Positions 26,293 to 35,224 of a DNA stretch of 64,000 nucleotides are shown here, in pieces. The notes beneath the pieces were generated by a model. It was not told where the DNA came from and did no database searches. It saw nothing but the letters and a program-made list of their open reading frames with translations. A program made the position numbers and the translations under genes. The DNA is taken from the NCBI RefSeq assembly GCF_000263715.2, contig NZ_CM001514.1:3785674-3849673 (forward strand). The letters are read 5' to 3'. Numbering within the stretch: the stretch's first letter is position 1; every line of letters begins with the position of its first letter. The stretch comes from Pseudomonas synxantha BG33R. GTDB lineage: Bacteria; Pseudomonadota; Gammaproteobacteria; Pseudomonadales; Pseudomonadaceae.

Positions 26293-26578
26293 GCAGGTTC
26301 GCCTCACATTCCGTCCCTATACTGCCTCCAGCGCAAGTGTGCCGGTTACTTTGGACCCCGCCGAGGAGACAGTACACCTCAATAAAGCGCAAAGTGGTAC
26401 ACGAATCGTCACCCTTACAAATGGCGATATGAAAGTCAAAGGCACGACGAAACGGCGCAAGGCCAACGCAACAGGTTCAGTGACCTGCAATATCAGCGAT
26501 GCCGTCAACCGGACCTATCGGTCGATGGAGACCCACTGTTGTTTCCAGCTCCGCAAGTTTAAGCAATTAGACTCGTGA
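26293..26578 (+). CDS. Doubtful small ORF
   Basis: An open frame of about 95 codons starts at ATG 26293, immediately back-to-back with the start of the FAD protein gene. Its product alternates in a beta-like pattern (VRLTFRPYTASSASVPVTLD, GTRIVTLTNGDMKVKG) but then becomes Cys-rich and irregular. There is no good ribosome site and no recognised family. It may be a decayed Ig-like module, or not a gene. The stretch 26293-26634 otherwise contains only a hairpin at 26584-26615. Confidence 0.2.
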
Positions 26579-26583
26579 CGCAC

Positions 26584-26615
26584 AAACCGAAGGCGCTGGT
26601 AAGCGCCTACGGTTT
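26584..26615. terminator. Probable terminator of the small beta-protein gene
   Basis: AAACCGAAGGCGC pairs with GCGCCTACGGTTT (one mismatch) across a 6-nt loop. It is followed by a short T-run on either strand. It lies 20 bp beyond the end of the minus-strand gene at 26635. Confidence 0.6.
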
Positions 26616-26634
26616 TAACTGCTAAGAAAGCGGT

Positions 26635-26994
26635 TCAGCGTATGACCTCATACTCTGCGACAGGGGATTGCACCACATTACCCGAGGGGGAAGTGATCAT
26701 GTAACGGGCTGACGCCGCCCCTAGAACGAACGCCTCCGCCGGCAGCATGAAAATAATTGGCCGACCAACGTCGCTGGCGCTCACCACATAAAATGCCTTC
26801 CACTCGTCAATGCTGCTCTTGTAGAACACCGTCAACAGATCACCCTCTTCCATCCCTTCGTAAGCGTCGACTACATAAGTGCCGCCGTTTACTACAGCAG
26901 TAAGATGAATAACCGTGCCGACGGCTTCCTGAATGTAGGGTGGATTGATCGAGGCGCTGGTGACCGTAACAACTTTGTGCAGTTTCGTGATCAT
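26635..26994 (-). CDS. Small Ig-like-fold hypothetical protein
   Basis: Encodes 119 residues from ATG 26994, with GGAG at good distance. The sequence is all beta in pattern (VGTVIHLTAVVNGGTYVVDA, GDLLTVFYKSSIDEWKAFYVV) and closes with ARYMITSPSGNVVQSPVAEYEVI. That closing resembles the strand pattern ending the modules of the large Ig-repeat protein at 15250-18930 (CEYEIIDEVGNASLGWSPAL). It has no signal peptide. It may be a single stand-alone module of the same family. Function unknown. Confidence 0.55.
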   Translation of the reverse strand: MITKLHKVVTVTSASINPPYIQEAVGTVIHLTAVVNGGTYVVDAYEGMEEGDLLTVFYKSSIDEWKAFYVVSASDVGRPIIFMLPAEAFVLGAASARYMITSPSGNVVQSPVAEYEVIR

Positions 26995-27141
26995 CTTGAA
27001 ATCTCCATTTTCTGATAACGCTGGCGTCGCCCAAATTGCCGAAGCAACTCAAGACTCACTGGCGGGCGAATGGAGTAAACATGTATTTTCAGGTTTGCTC
27101 TACTGTGAAAACTAACAGGTATAAACCAGTTGACGGCCCGG

Positions 27142-27705
27142 TCAGATCACCACATTACGAACAAATCGCACCGCCACATCACCCTCATTGCGATAGCCGT
27201 GGGATTGGCGGCTGGCGAACATGTAGAACTCACCGGCCGCGACGGTGTGTTCTTTGTCGTCGAGAATCAGGGTCAATGCACCTTCATACACGAACAACTG
27301 CACACTCCAACCTTCCGGGTCCGGCTCGGGGCTGTAGCGATCCCCCGGCTCCAGGCGCATCTCCCACAATTCCACTTCGCGCCGGGCGTTGGCTTTGGCG
27401 AGCAGTACGGCTTTGCTGCCGGGTATATCGCCGGCCCAAGCCAGCTCATTGATACGACTATGGTCAGGCGCATCCGGTGCCTGGATCAAGTCGCTGAACG
27501 CCACCTCCAGCGCTTCGGCCACGCGGTCGAGGGTGGACAAGCTGACGTTCTTCTCCCCCGCTTCAATCGCCACCAGCATGCGCCGGCTGACACCGGATTT
27601 TTCCGAGAGCGCGGTCTGGCTCAGGTCCGCTGCATGGCGCAGGCGACGAACGTTCTGGCTGACATGCTGCAGGACCGAAGCCCGTTGTGGATTTTCTTTG
27701 TGCAC
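27142..27705 (-). CDS. XRE-family regulator with C-terminal cupin domain
   Basis: About 187 residues when started at GTG 27705 (a TTG at 27717 would add four). The N-terminal helix-turn-helix is clear (VRRLRHAADLSQTALSEKSG, SRRMLVAIEAGEKNVSL). A cupin fold follows: LEPGDRYSPEPDPEG, SVQLFVYEGALTLILDD, TVAAGEFYMFASRQSHGYRN. Such proteins sense a small ligand in the cupin and repress neighbouring metabolic or transport genes. It is divergent from an EamA-type transporter; a perfect palindrome (27731-27742) lies between them. The start is uncertain because neither candidate has a clear ribosome site. Confidence 0.85.
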   Translation of the reverse strand: MHKENPQRASVLQHVSQNVRRLRHAADLSQTALSEKSGVSRRMLVAIEAGEKNVSLSTLDRVAEALEVAFSDLIQAPDAPDHSRINELAWAGDIPGSKAVLLAKANARREVELWEMRLEPGDRYSPEPDPEGWSVQLFVYEGALTLILDDKEHTVAAGEFYMFASRQSHGYRNEGDVAVRFVRNVVI

Positions 27706-27730
27706 TATATTGCTCAATAGGTGGGTGTGC

Positions 27731-27742
27731 GCAGTATACTGC
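27731..27742. promoter_or_regulatory. Palindrome GCAGTATACTGC, candidate operator/-10 region for divergent genes
   Basis: A perfect 12-bp palindrome lies between the XRE-cupin and EamA genes and contains TATACT, a good -10 element, on both strands. If used, transcription would start about 20 bp before GTG 27705 on one side and about 50 bp before ATG 27798 on the other. Repressor binding here would shut both promoters. Confidence 0.45.
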
Positions 27743-27797
27743 CCAGCGTGCGGCGCATTGTGCGGTCCGTGCCTTCCCCTTGCAAGACCGAGCCGCC

Positions 27798-28727
27798 ATG
27801 ACCGCCCCGAACTCCCCTTCGCGTTTCAACCGTTTCAGTAAAGCCGAATGCATCCTGGTGGTGATCACCATGATCTGGGGCGGCACCTTTTTGCTGGTGC
27901 AGCACGCCATGACCGTCAGCGGGCCGATGTTTTTTGTGGGGCTGCGCTTCGCGGCGGCGACGCTTGTGGTGGGGTTCTTTTCCTTGCGCACCCTGCGCGA
28001 CCTGACCCTGTTCGAATTGAAGGCCGGGGTGTTTATCGGGGTGGCGATCATGTTCGGCTACGGTTTGCAGACCATCGGCCTGCAAAGCATCTTGAGCAGC
28101 CAATCGGCGTTTATCACCGCCTTGTATGTACCGTTTGTACCGCTGTTGCAGTGGCTGGTGCTGGGCCGTCGCCCCGGCTTGATGCCCAGCATCGGCATCA
28201 TGCTGGCATTTGCCGGGTTGATGCTGTTGACCGGACCGGCGGGGGCCTCGCTGAATTTCAGCCCGGGTGAAATCGCCACGCTGATCGGTGCCGTGGCAAT
28301 AGCGGCCGAGATCATTTTGATCAGCGCATTTGCCGGCCAAGTGGATATTCGCCGGGTGACCATTGTGCAATTGGCCACCGCTTCGGTGCTGTCGTTCATG
28401 ATGGTGGTGCCGATGGGCGAGGCGTTGCCGGGCTTTTCGTGGTTGCTGCTGTTCAGTGCCGTGGGTCTGGGCTTGACCAGTGCGGTGATCCAGGTGGCGA
28501 TGAACTGGGCACAGCAAAGTGTTTCGCCAACCCGGGCTACCCTGATCTATGCCGGCGAGCCGGTGTGGGCAGGCGTGGTCGGGCGGATTGCCGGGGAGCG
28601 CTTCCCGCCGATTGCAATGGTCGGGGCGGTGTTGATTGTGGTGGCGGTGATTGTGAGTGAGATGAAGACGAAGGGGCAGAAGGCAGTTGAACTCGCCGAT
28701 GCCCTGGAACAGGAGCGTCAGGGATAA
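27798..28727 (+). CDS. EamA/DMT-family permease
   Basis: Encodes 309 residues from ATG 27798. It has ten hydrophobic segments in two EamA repeats; the first starts with ECILVVITMIWGGTFLLVQHA, and the second closes with ATLIYAGEPVWAGVVGRIAG, the typical C-terminal repeat signature. DMT exporters of this kind move amino acids or related metabolites out of the cell. Divergent control by the XRE-cupin protein suggests induction by a metabolite. The 204-bp gap to the next gene contains one half-REP at 28760-28784. Confidence 0.9.
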   Translation: MTAPNSPSRFNRFSKAECILVVITMIWGGTFLLVQHAMTVSGPMFFVGLRFAAATLVVGFFSLRTLRDLTLFELKAGVFIGVAIMFGYGLQTIGLQSILSSQSAFITALYVPFVPLLQWLVLGRRPGLMPSIGIMLAFAGLMLLTGPAGASLNFSPGEIATLIGAVAIAAEIILISAFAGQVDIRRVTIVQLATASVLSFMMVVPMGEALPGFSWLLLFSAVGLGLTSAVIQVAMNWAQQSVSPTRATLIYAGEPVWAGVVGRIAGERFPPIAMVGAVLIVVAVIVSEMKTKGQKAVELADALEQERQG

Positions 28728-28759
28728 TCTGCAAATGCTGTGGCGCCTGCTCTATCGTC

Positions 28760-28784
28760 ATCGCGGGCAAGCCCGGCTCCCACA
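28760..28784. repeat. Solitary REP half-element
   Basis: ATCGCGGGCAAGCCCGGCTC plus CCACA is a third REP variant of the same general pattern, present without its inverted partner, in the gap before the Mrp operon. Confidence 0.7.
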
Positions 28785-28931
28785 GGGGGCGGCGTTTCAA
28801 TTCAAGGGTTTTGAACCAGTGCCAAATGAGAGGTTTCGGCCTACCTTGTAGGATCCTGCCACATCTTGCCGTTTGGTGATCGTGAAAGCGGCACGTATGA
28901 TGCATCCCAAACTCCCGCAGATTAGAAGCCT

Positions 28932-31853
28932 ATGTCCCTGATAGTTCTACTGCTTCTGCCTTTTATCGGCAGCTGTCTGGCGGCCTTGCTGCCGCATAAC
29001 GCACGTAACACCGAATCCCTGTTGGCCGGCCTGGTGGCATTGGTCGGTACTATTCAAGTCGCCCTGCTCTACCCCCAGATCGCCCATGGTGGCGTGATAC
29101 GTGAAGAATTCATGTGGTTGCCCAGTCTTGGGCTGAACTTCGTGTTGCGCATGGACGGGTTTGCCTGGCTGTTCTCGATGCTGGTGCTGGGTATCGGCAC
29201 GCTGGTGTCGCTGTATGCGCGCTACTACATGTCGCCGGACGACCCGGTGCCGCGTTTCTTTGCGTTTTTCCTGGCCTTCATGGGCGCCATGCTTGGCCTG
29301 GTGATCTCCGGCAACCTGATCCAGATCGTATTCTTCTGGGAACTGACCAGCCTGCTCTCGTTCCTGCTGATCGGCTATTGGCACCACCGTGCCGATGCGC
29401 GACGTGGCGCGTATATGGCGCTGATGGTCACCGGCGCTGGCGGGTTGTGCCTGCTGGCGGGCGTGATGTTGCTGGGGCATATCGTCGGCAGCTATGACCT
29501 GGACCAGGTGCTGGCGGCGGGCGACCAGATTCGCGCGCATTCGCTGTACCCGGTCATGCTCGCCCTGGTGCTGATCGGCGCCTTGAGCAAAAGTGCGCAG
29601 TTCCCCTTCCATTTCTGGCTGCCCCACGCCATGGCGGCGCCGACGCCGGTTTCGGCCTACCTGCACTCGGCGACGATGGTGAAGGCCGGCGTGTTCCTGC
29701 TGGCCCGCCTGTGGCCGTCGCTGTCCGGCAGCGAAGAATGGTTCTGGATCGTCGGCGGTGCCGGCGCCCTCACTCTCCTCCTCGGCGCTTACTGCGCCAT
29801 GTTCCAAAACGATCTCAAGGGCCTGCTGGCCTATTCCACCATCAGCCACCTCGGGCTGATCACCCTGCTGCTGGGCCTCAACAGCCCACTGGCTGCAGTT
29901 GCCGCTGTATTTCACATTCTCAACCACGCCACCTTCAAGGCTTCGCTGTTCATGGCGGCGGGCATCATCGACCACGAAAGCGGCACGCGGGATATCCGCA
30001 AGCTCAGTGGGCTGGTGCGGTTGATCCCGTTTACCGCGACCCTGGCGATGGTGGCCAGTGCGTCGATGGCCGGGGTGCCGTTGCTCAACGGCTTCCTGTC
30101 CAAAGAGATGTTCTTTGCCGAAACCGTGTTTATCTCGTCGACCCAATGGGTGGAAATCGCCCTGCCGGTGATTGCGACCATCGCCGGCACCTTCAGCGTG
30201 GCCTACGCCCTGCGCTTTACCGTGGATGTGTTCTTCGGCCCACCGGCTACGGACTTGCCGCACACGCCTCACGAGCCACCGCGCTGGATGCGTGCGCCGG
30301 TGGAATTGCTGGTGTTCACCTGCCTGCTGGTGGGGATTTTCCCGGCCCAGGTGGTCGGCTCGATCCTTGCCGCTGCGGCGTTGCCCGTGGTCGGTGGTGT
30401 GCTGCCCGAATACAGCCTGGCGATCTGGCACGGCTGGAACGCGCCGATGATCATGAGCCTGGTGGCAATGACCGGCGGCGTGGTGCTGTACCTGATGCTG
30501 CGCAAGCAACTCAAGCGTGGCCGCTTCGAATACCCGCCGCTGATCGGCTATTTCAACGGCAAGCGTGGCTTCGAGCGCTGCCTGGTGGTGATGATGCGCG
30601 GTGTGCGCAGGATCGAAAAACGCATCAGCACCAAGCGCCTGCAAACCCAATTGTTCCTGCTGGTGATCGTCGCGGTGATCGGGGCCATGATCCCCATGAT
30701 CAACAGTGGCCTCACCTGGGGCGACCGGCCGAAGATCCCGGGCTCCATTGTGTTCGTCACCCTGTGGCTGCTGGCGATCGCCTGCGCCCTGGGCGCAGCC
30801 TGGCAAGCCAAGTACCACCGGCTGGCGGCCCTGACCATGGTCAGCGTGTGCGGCCTGATGACGTGCGTGACCTTTGTGTGGTTCTCGGCACCGGACCTGG
30901 CCCTGACCCAATTGGTGGTGGAAGTGGTGACCACCGTGCTGATCCTGCTCGGCCTGCGCTGGCTGCCACGGCGTATCGAAGAGGTGTGGCCATTGCCCAA
31001 CACCTTGCGCAAGGCGCGCATTCGCCGGGTGCGCGACTTGTTGCTGTCCACCGTGGTGGGCGGCGGTATGGCGCTGTTGTCCTACGCGATGCTGACCCGC
31101 CAGACACCCAACGATATCTCCTCGTTCTACTTGAGCCGAGCCCTGCCCGAAGGCGGCGGCAGCAATGTGGTGAATGTGATGCTGGTGGACTTCCGTGGCT
31201 TCGACACCTTGGGCGAAATCACCGTACTCGGCGCCGTGGCGTTGACTGTTTACGCCCTGCTGCGCCGCTTCCGTCCGTCCAAGGAAAGCATGCAGTTGCC
31301 GGCGCAACAGCGCCAATTGGCACCGGACGTGGCCACAGACCTGGTCAACCCGCGCCAGGCCAGTGACACCGCCCTGGGCTTTATGATGGTGCCGGCGGTG
31401 CTGGTGCGCCTGCTGTTGCCGATTGCGCTGGTGGTGTCGTTCTACCTGTTCCTGCGCGGTCACAACCAACCAGGCGGCGGGTTTGTCGCCGGGCTGGTGA
31501 TGTCGGTAGCGTTTATCCTGCAATACATGGTGGCGGGCACCCAATGGGTCGAAGCGCAGATGAGCCTGAGGCCCATGCGCTGGATGGGCTTCGGCCTGCT
31601 GTCGGCGACCTTGACCGGCCTTGGCGCGCTGTTCGCCGGGTACCCGTTCCTGACCACCCATACCTGGCATTTCCACGTGCCACTGCTCGGCGATATCCAT
31701 ATCGCCAGTGCGTTGTTCTTCGACATTGGCGTGTACGCCATGGTCGTGGGCTCGACGCTGCTGATGCTGACCGCCCTCGGCCACCAATCTGTGCGAGCAC
31801 ATAAACCGAGCAACCAGCCCAAAGTCGTTGCTGCAACCGAAGGAGCCGCCTGA
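28932..31853 (+). CDS. phaAB: Monovalent cation/H+ antiporter subunit A (fused A/B)
   Basis: Encodes 973 residues. The N-terminal about 500 residues are NuoL-like (FFWELTSLLSFLLIGYW with the key Glu; KSAQFPFHFWLPHAMAAPTPVSAYLHSATMVKAG, shortened to KSAQFPFHFWLPHAMAAPTP, with the key Lys). Then come the MrpA C-terminal helices, and from about residue 800 an MrpB-like domain (GHNQPGGGFVAGLVMSVAFI). Fusion of A and B is the Pseudomonas/Sinorhizobium (group 2) form. First gene of a six-gene operon of the hetero-oligomeric Mrp antiporter, which exchanges Na+ or K+ for protons and supports salt and alkaline tolerance. It overlaps the next start by one base. Confidence 0.95.
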   Translation: MSLIVLLLLPFIGSCLAALLPHNARNTESLLAGLVALVGTIQVALLYPQIAHGGVIREEFMWLPSLGLNFVLRMDGFAWLFSMLVLGIGTLVSLYARYYMSPDDPVPRFFAFFLAFMGAMLGLVISGNLIQIVFFWELTSLLSFLLIGYWHHRADARRGAYMALMVTGAGGLCLLAGVMLLGHIVGSYDLDQVLAAGDQIRAHSLYPVMLALVLIGALSKSAQFPFHFWLPHAMAAPTPVSAYLHSATMVKAGVFLLARLWPSLSGSEEWFWIVGGAGALTLLLGAYCAMFQNDLKGLLAYSTISHLGLITLLLGLNSPLAAVAAVFHILNHATFKASLFMAAGIIDHESGTRDIRKLSGLVRLIPFTATLAMVASASMAGVPLLNGFLSKEMFFAETVFISSTQWVEIALPVIATIAGTFSVAYALRFTVDVFFGPPATDLPHTPHEPPRWMRAPVELLVFTCLLVGIFPAQVVGSILAAAALPVVGGVLPEYSLAIWHGWNAPMIMSLVAMTGGVVLYLMLRKQLKRGRFEYPPLIGYFNGKRGFERCLVVMMRGVRRIEKRISTKRLQTQLFLLVIVAVIGAMIPMINSGLTWGDRPKIPGSIVFVTLWLLAIACALGAAWQAKYHRLAALTMVSVCGLMTCVTFVWFSAPDLALTQLVVEVVTTVLILLGLRWLPRRIEEVWPLPNTLRKARIRRVRDLLLSTVVGGGMALLSYAMLTRQTPNDISSFYLSRALPEGGGSNVVNVMLVDFRGFDTLGEITVLGAVALTVYALLRRFRPSKESMQLPAQQRQLAPDVATDLVNPRQASDTALGFMMVPAVLVRLLLPIALVVSFYLFLRGHNQPGGGFVAGLVMSVAFILQYMVAGTQWVEAQMSLRPMRWMGFGLLSATLTGLGALFAGYPFLTTHTWHFHVPLLGDIHIASALFFDIGVYAMVVGSTLLMLTALGHQSVRAHKPSNQPKVVAATEGAA

Positions 31854-32197
31854 TGGAAGAAGTCATCGCAATTGCCATTGGGGTCCTGGCGGCCTCCGGC
31901 GTCTGGCTGGTGCTGCGGCCACGGACATTCCAGGTGGTGATGGGCCTGTGCCTGTTGTCGTACGGGGTCAATCTGTTCATTTTCAGTATGGGCAGCCTGT
32001 TTATCGGCAAGGAGCCGATCATCAAGGACGGCGTGCCGCAAGACCTGCTCAACTACACCGACCCCCTGCCCCAGGCCCTGGTACTTACAGCCATCGTGAT
32101 CAGCTTCGCCATGACCGCGTTGTTCCTGGTGGTGCTGCTGGCATCCCGGGGCCTGACCGGCACCGACCATGTGGATGGCCGGGAGCCGAAGGAATGA
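31853..32197 (+). CDS. phaC: Monovalent cation/H+ antiporter subunit C (NuoK-like)
   Basis: Encodes 114 residues with three membrane helices. It is related to NuoK, with MGLCLLSYGVNLFIFSMG and the conserved TDPLPQALVLTAIVISFAMTAL-type end (DPLPQALVLTAIVISF). Starts at the stop of subunit A and ends in an ATGA overlap with subunit D. Essential small membrane subunit of the Mrp complex. Confidence 0.95.
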   Translation: MEEVIAIAIGVLAASGVWLVLRPRTFQVVMGLCLLSYGVNLFIFSMGSLFIGKEPIIKDGVPQDLLNYTDPLPQALVLTAIVISFAMTALFLVVLLASRGLTGTDHVDGREPKE

Positions 32198-33876
32198 ATT
32201 GGGTTAATCAACTGATCGTTGCGCCGATTCTGCTGCCGTTGTTCACGGCGGCACTGATGCTGATGCTCGGCGAGAAACGCCGGCCGCTGAAGGCCAAAAT
32301 CAACCTGGTCTCCAGCTTGATCGGCCTGGGCGTGGCCGTCCTGTTGCTGTACTGGACACAAAAAGGCGGGCCCGGCTCGATCGGCGTGTACCTGCCGGGT
32401 AACTGGCAAGTACCGTTCGGCATCGTGTTGGTGGTGGACCAGCTCTCGGCGCTGATGCTGGTGCTCACCGGGGTTATCGGCGTAAGCGCATTGCTGTTCG
32501 CCATGGCCCGCTGGGACCGTGCAGGCACTAGCTTCCATGCGCTGTTCCAGATCCAGCTGATGGGTCTGTACGGCGCATTCCTCACCGCGGATTTGTTCAA
32601 CCTGTTCGTGTTCTTCGAGGTGCTGCTGGCGGCGTCCTACGGCCTGATGCTGCATGGTTCGGGTCGTGCTCGGGTGTCGTCCGGCCTGCATTACATTGCG
32701 ATCAACCTGCTGGCGTCGTCGCTGTTCCTGATTGGCGCGGCGATGATCTACGGCGTCACCGGCACGCTGAATTTCGCTGACCTGGCGCTGAAAATCCCGC
32801 TGGTGCCGGAGGCTGATCGCGGCCTGCTGCACGCTGGCGCAGCGATCCTGGCGACCGCGTTTCTGGCCAAGGCCGGCATGTGGCCGCTGAACTTCTGGCT
32901 GGCGCCCGCCTACTCCTCGGCCAGTGCGCCGGTGGCGGCGATGTTCGCGATCATGACCAAGGTTGGCGTGTACACCGTGCTGCGCCTGTGGACCCTGCTG
33001 TTCTCCGGCCAGGCCGGCGCCTCGGCGCTGTTTGGCGGCGACTGGCTGGTGTACGGCGGCATGGCGACCATCATTTGCGCGGCACTGGCGATGGTGGCGG
33101 CGCAGCGCCTGGAGCGCATGGCCAGCCTGAGCATCCTGGTGTCGGCCGGGATCCTGCTGTCGGCGGTAGGGTTTGCCCAGCCAAGCCTGACCGCTGGGGC
33201 ATTGTTCTATCTGGTCAGCTCCACCCTGGCACTGAGTGCGCTGTTTTTGCTGGCGGAATTGATCGAGCGTTCGCGCTCGGCCAACGACCTGCCGCTTGAT
33301 GAAGAGATTGATGCGCTGCCCAAGGCCATGGAATCGCTGCATCCGCGTCCGGGTGTGAACCTGGACGATGAGCAGAAAGCCGTGGTCGGACAGGTCATCC
33401 CTTGGACCATGGCCTTCCTCGGCTTGAGCTTTATCGCCTGCGCGCTGCTGATTATCGGCATGCCGCCATTGTCGGGGTTCATCGGCAAACTCAGCCTGTT
33501 GAGTGCGCTGATCAACCCACTGGGCCTGGGCAACGCCGTGGACGAATCGATCCGTCCTGCAGCCTGGGGCCTGGTGGCGTTACTGATTTTGTCTGGCCTG
33601 GCGTCGCTGATCGCCTTCGCCCGCCTTGGTATCCAGCGCTTCTGGACCCCGGAAGAGCGCCCCTCCCCGCTGCTGCGACGCTACGAATGCGTGCCGATCT
33701 TCGTGCTACTGGGTTTGAGCATCGCCTTGACGTTCAAGGCCGAACCCTTGATGCGCTACACCCTGGCCACCGCCAAGAGCCTGAACAACCCGGAAAGCTA
33801 TGTGATGGCGGTGATGGCCACGCGGCCCGTACCGAGCCCTGAAGCCAAGGCCGCCGCGCTGGAGGTGCAACCATGA
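32194..33876 (+). CDS. phaD: Monovalent cation/H+ antiporter subunit D (NuoM/N-like)
   Basis: Encodes 560 residues from ATG 32194 (MNWVNQLIVAPILLP), overlapping subunit C by 4 bp. Conserved antiporter features are LFNLFVFFEVLLAASYGLML, which holds the channel Glu, and AFLAKAGMWPLNFWLAPAYS, with the key Lys. About 14 helices. A hydrophilic loop at about residues 365-395 is longer than in short relatives. It is the second large proton/cation channel subunit beside A. A longer upstream reading in the same frame runs through subunit C and is not coding. Confidence 0.95.
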   Translation: MNWVNQLIVAPILLPLFTAALMLMLGEKRRPLKAKINLVSSLIGLGVAVLLLYWTQKGGPGSIGVYLPGNWQVPFGIVLVVDQLSALMLVLTGVIGVSALLFAMARWDRAGTSFHALFQIQLMGLYGAFLTADLFNLFVFFEVLLAASYGLMLHGSGRARVSSGLHYIAINLLASSLFLIGAAMIYGVTGTLNFADLALKIPLVPEADRGLLHAGAAILATAFLAKAGMWPLNFWLAPAYSSASAPVAAMFAIMTKVGVYTVLRLWTLLFSGQAGASALFGGDWLVYGGMATIICAALAMVAAQRLERMASLSILVSAGILLSAVGFAQPSLTAGALFYLVSSTLALSALFLLAELIERSRSANDLPLDEEIDALPKAMESLHPRPGVNLDDEQKAVVGQVIPWTMAFLGLSFIACALLIIGMPPLSGFIGKLSLLSALINPLGLGNAVDESIRPAAWGLVALLILSGLASLIAFARLGIQRFWTPEERPSPLLRRYECVPIFVLLGLSIALTFKAEPLMRYTLATAKSLNNPESYVMAVMATRPVPSPEAKAAALEVQP

Positions 33877-34361
33877 AGCGCCTGTTTCCTGCACCCTGGT
33901 TGTCGCTGGCCCTGTGGGTGTTGTGGCTGCTGCTGAACCTGTCGATCGGCCCCGGCAACCTGCTGCTGGGCGCGCTGCTGGGCTTTCTCGCGCCTTTGCT
34001 GATGGCGCCGCTACGCCCGCAGCCGATCAGCCTGCGTCGCCCTGGCGTGATCCTGCGCCTGTTCCTGTTGGTGGGCCGCGACGTGATCGTCTCCAACCTG
34101 CAAGTAGCATGGGGTGTACTGACCTGCGGCACACGCCCGCCGCGCTCGCGCTTCATCAAGATCCCCCTGGACCTGCACAGCCCCAACGGCCTTGCCGCGC
34201 TGTCGATGATTACCACGGTGATCCCCGGCACCATTTGGTCAGAACTGGCGCTGGACCGTAGCATCTTGCTGCTGCACGTATTCGACCTTGACGATGAAGC
34301 CCTGTTTATCCAGCACTTCAAAGCCACCTACGAGCGGCCCCTGATGGAGATCTTCGAATGA
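33873..34361 (+). CDS. phaE: Monovalent cation/H+ antiporter subunit E
   Basis: Encodes 162 residues with two to three N-terminal helices (WLSLALWVLWLLLNLSIGPG) and a cytoplasmic C-terminal domain. The conserved MITTVIPGTIWSEL and LLHVFDLDD segments identify MrpE. It overlaps subunits D and F by 4 bp each. Confidence 0.94.
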   Translation: MKRLFPAPWLSLALWVLWLLLNLSIGPGNLLLGALLGFLAPLLMAPLRPQPISLRRPGVILRLFLLVGRDVIVSNLQVAWGVLTCGTRPPRSRFIKIPLDLHSPNGLAALSMITTVIPGTIWSELALDRSILLLHVFDLDDEALFIQHFKATYERPLMEIFE

Positions 34362-34636
34362 GCGCCCTGCTCTCCAATGCGATCCTGTTCAGCCTGTTCC
34401 TGTTCTCGCTGGCGATGGTGCTGACACTGATCCGCCTGTTCAAAGGCCCCTCCGCCCAGGACCGAGTCCTGGCGCTGGACTACCTGTACATCCTGGCGAT
34501 GCTGATGATGCTGGTACTGGGTATTCGCTACGCCAGTGACACTTACTTTGAAGCGGCGCTATTGATTGCGCTGTTCGGCTTCGTCGGCTCGTTTGCCCTG
34601 GCCAAATTCCTGCTGCGTGGGGAGGTGATTGAATGA
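34358..34636 (+). CDS. phaF: Monovalent cation/H+ antiporter subunit F
   Basis: Encodes 92 residues with three helices. The GPSAQDRVLALDYLY segment (usually GPTxxDRVLALD) and the C-terminal FVGSFALAKFLLRGEVIE are the MrpF signature. Overlaps neighbours on both sides by 4 bp. Confidence 0.94.
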   Translation: MSALLSNAILFSLFLFSLAMVLTLIRLFKGPSAQDRVLALDYLYILAMLMMLVLGIRYASDTYFEAALLIALFGFVGSFALAKFLLRGEVIE

Positions 34637-34971
34637 TGCCGTTATGGGTTGAAGTGATAGTGGGGGTGCTGCTGGTGCTCAGCAGCGTGTTTGCCTTGAT
34701 TGGCGCGATAGGCTTGCTGCGGATGAAGGAGTTTTTCCAACGCATGCACCCGCCGGCACTCGCCTCGACATTGGGCGCATGGTGCGTGGCACTGGCGTCG
34801 ATTATCTATTTTTCGGTGCTCAAGTCCGGGCCGGTGTTGCACGGGTGGCTGATCCCGATTCTGCTGTCGATCACCGTGCCGGTGACTACCCTGCTGCTGG
34901 CGCGTACCGCGTTGTTCCGCAAGCGCATGGCCGGTGACGATGTGCCGGCTGAAGTCAGCAGCCGTCGCTGA
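34633..34971 (+). CDS. phaG: Monovalent cation/H+ antiporter subunit G
   Basis: Encodes 112 residues, last gene of the Mrp operon. Three helices, with the MrpG signature FALIGAIGLLRMKEFFQRMHPPALA followed by the third helix (WLIPILLSITVPVTTLLLAR); quoted here in parts IGLLRMKEFFQRMHPP. Two ATGs (34633 and 34636) are possible; the first overlaps subunit F. The transcript runs into a REPIN about 25 bp later. Confidence 0.94.
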   Translation: MMPLWVEVIVGVLLVLSSVFALIGAIGLLRMKEFFQRMHPPALASTLGAWCVALASIIYFSVLKSGPVLHGWLIPILLSITVPVTTLLLARTALFRKRMAGDDVPAEVSSRR

Positions 34972-34995
34972 TTAATCAAGCGGACACAGTAAAAA

Positions 34996-35084
34996 TGTGG
35001 GAGCTGGCTTGCCTGCGATAGCGGAGTTTCAGTCAATGATGCTGTGACTGATAAACCGATATCGCAGGCAAGCCAGCTCCCACA
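34996..35084. repeat. REP doublet (REPIN), GTGGGAGCTGGCTTGCCTGC type
   Basis: Exact inverted arms at 34996-35020 and 35060-35084, directly after the Mrp operon. The gap 34972-35224 holds this element and, at its end, the leader of the next gene. Confidence 0.9.
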
Positions 35085-35224
35085 TTGGGTTTGGCGCCAG
35101 GCAAATGATCGGATACGCGCCGCCAATAGCGCCAACTCAACATCATCCCGATACGCACCACATCGGGAAGCGCCCGGTCGATCCAGCACTAAACCTTTCC
35201 CCATACAACATGAGAGAACAATAA

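Noticed and set aside
28947..31802. 951-codon minus-strand frame opposite phaAB
   Set aside because: Composition (His, Gln, Arg rich) and exact mirroring of a membrane protein gene mark it as an antisense shadow.
31828..32193. Upstream extension of subunit D through subunit C
   Set aside because: The frame is out of register with the clearly coding phaC and its product is Arg/Gly/Pro rich.
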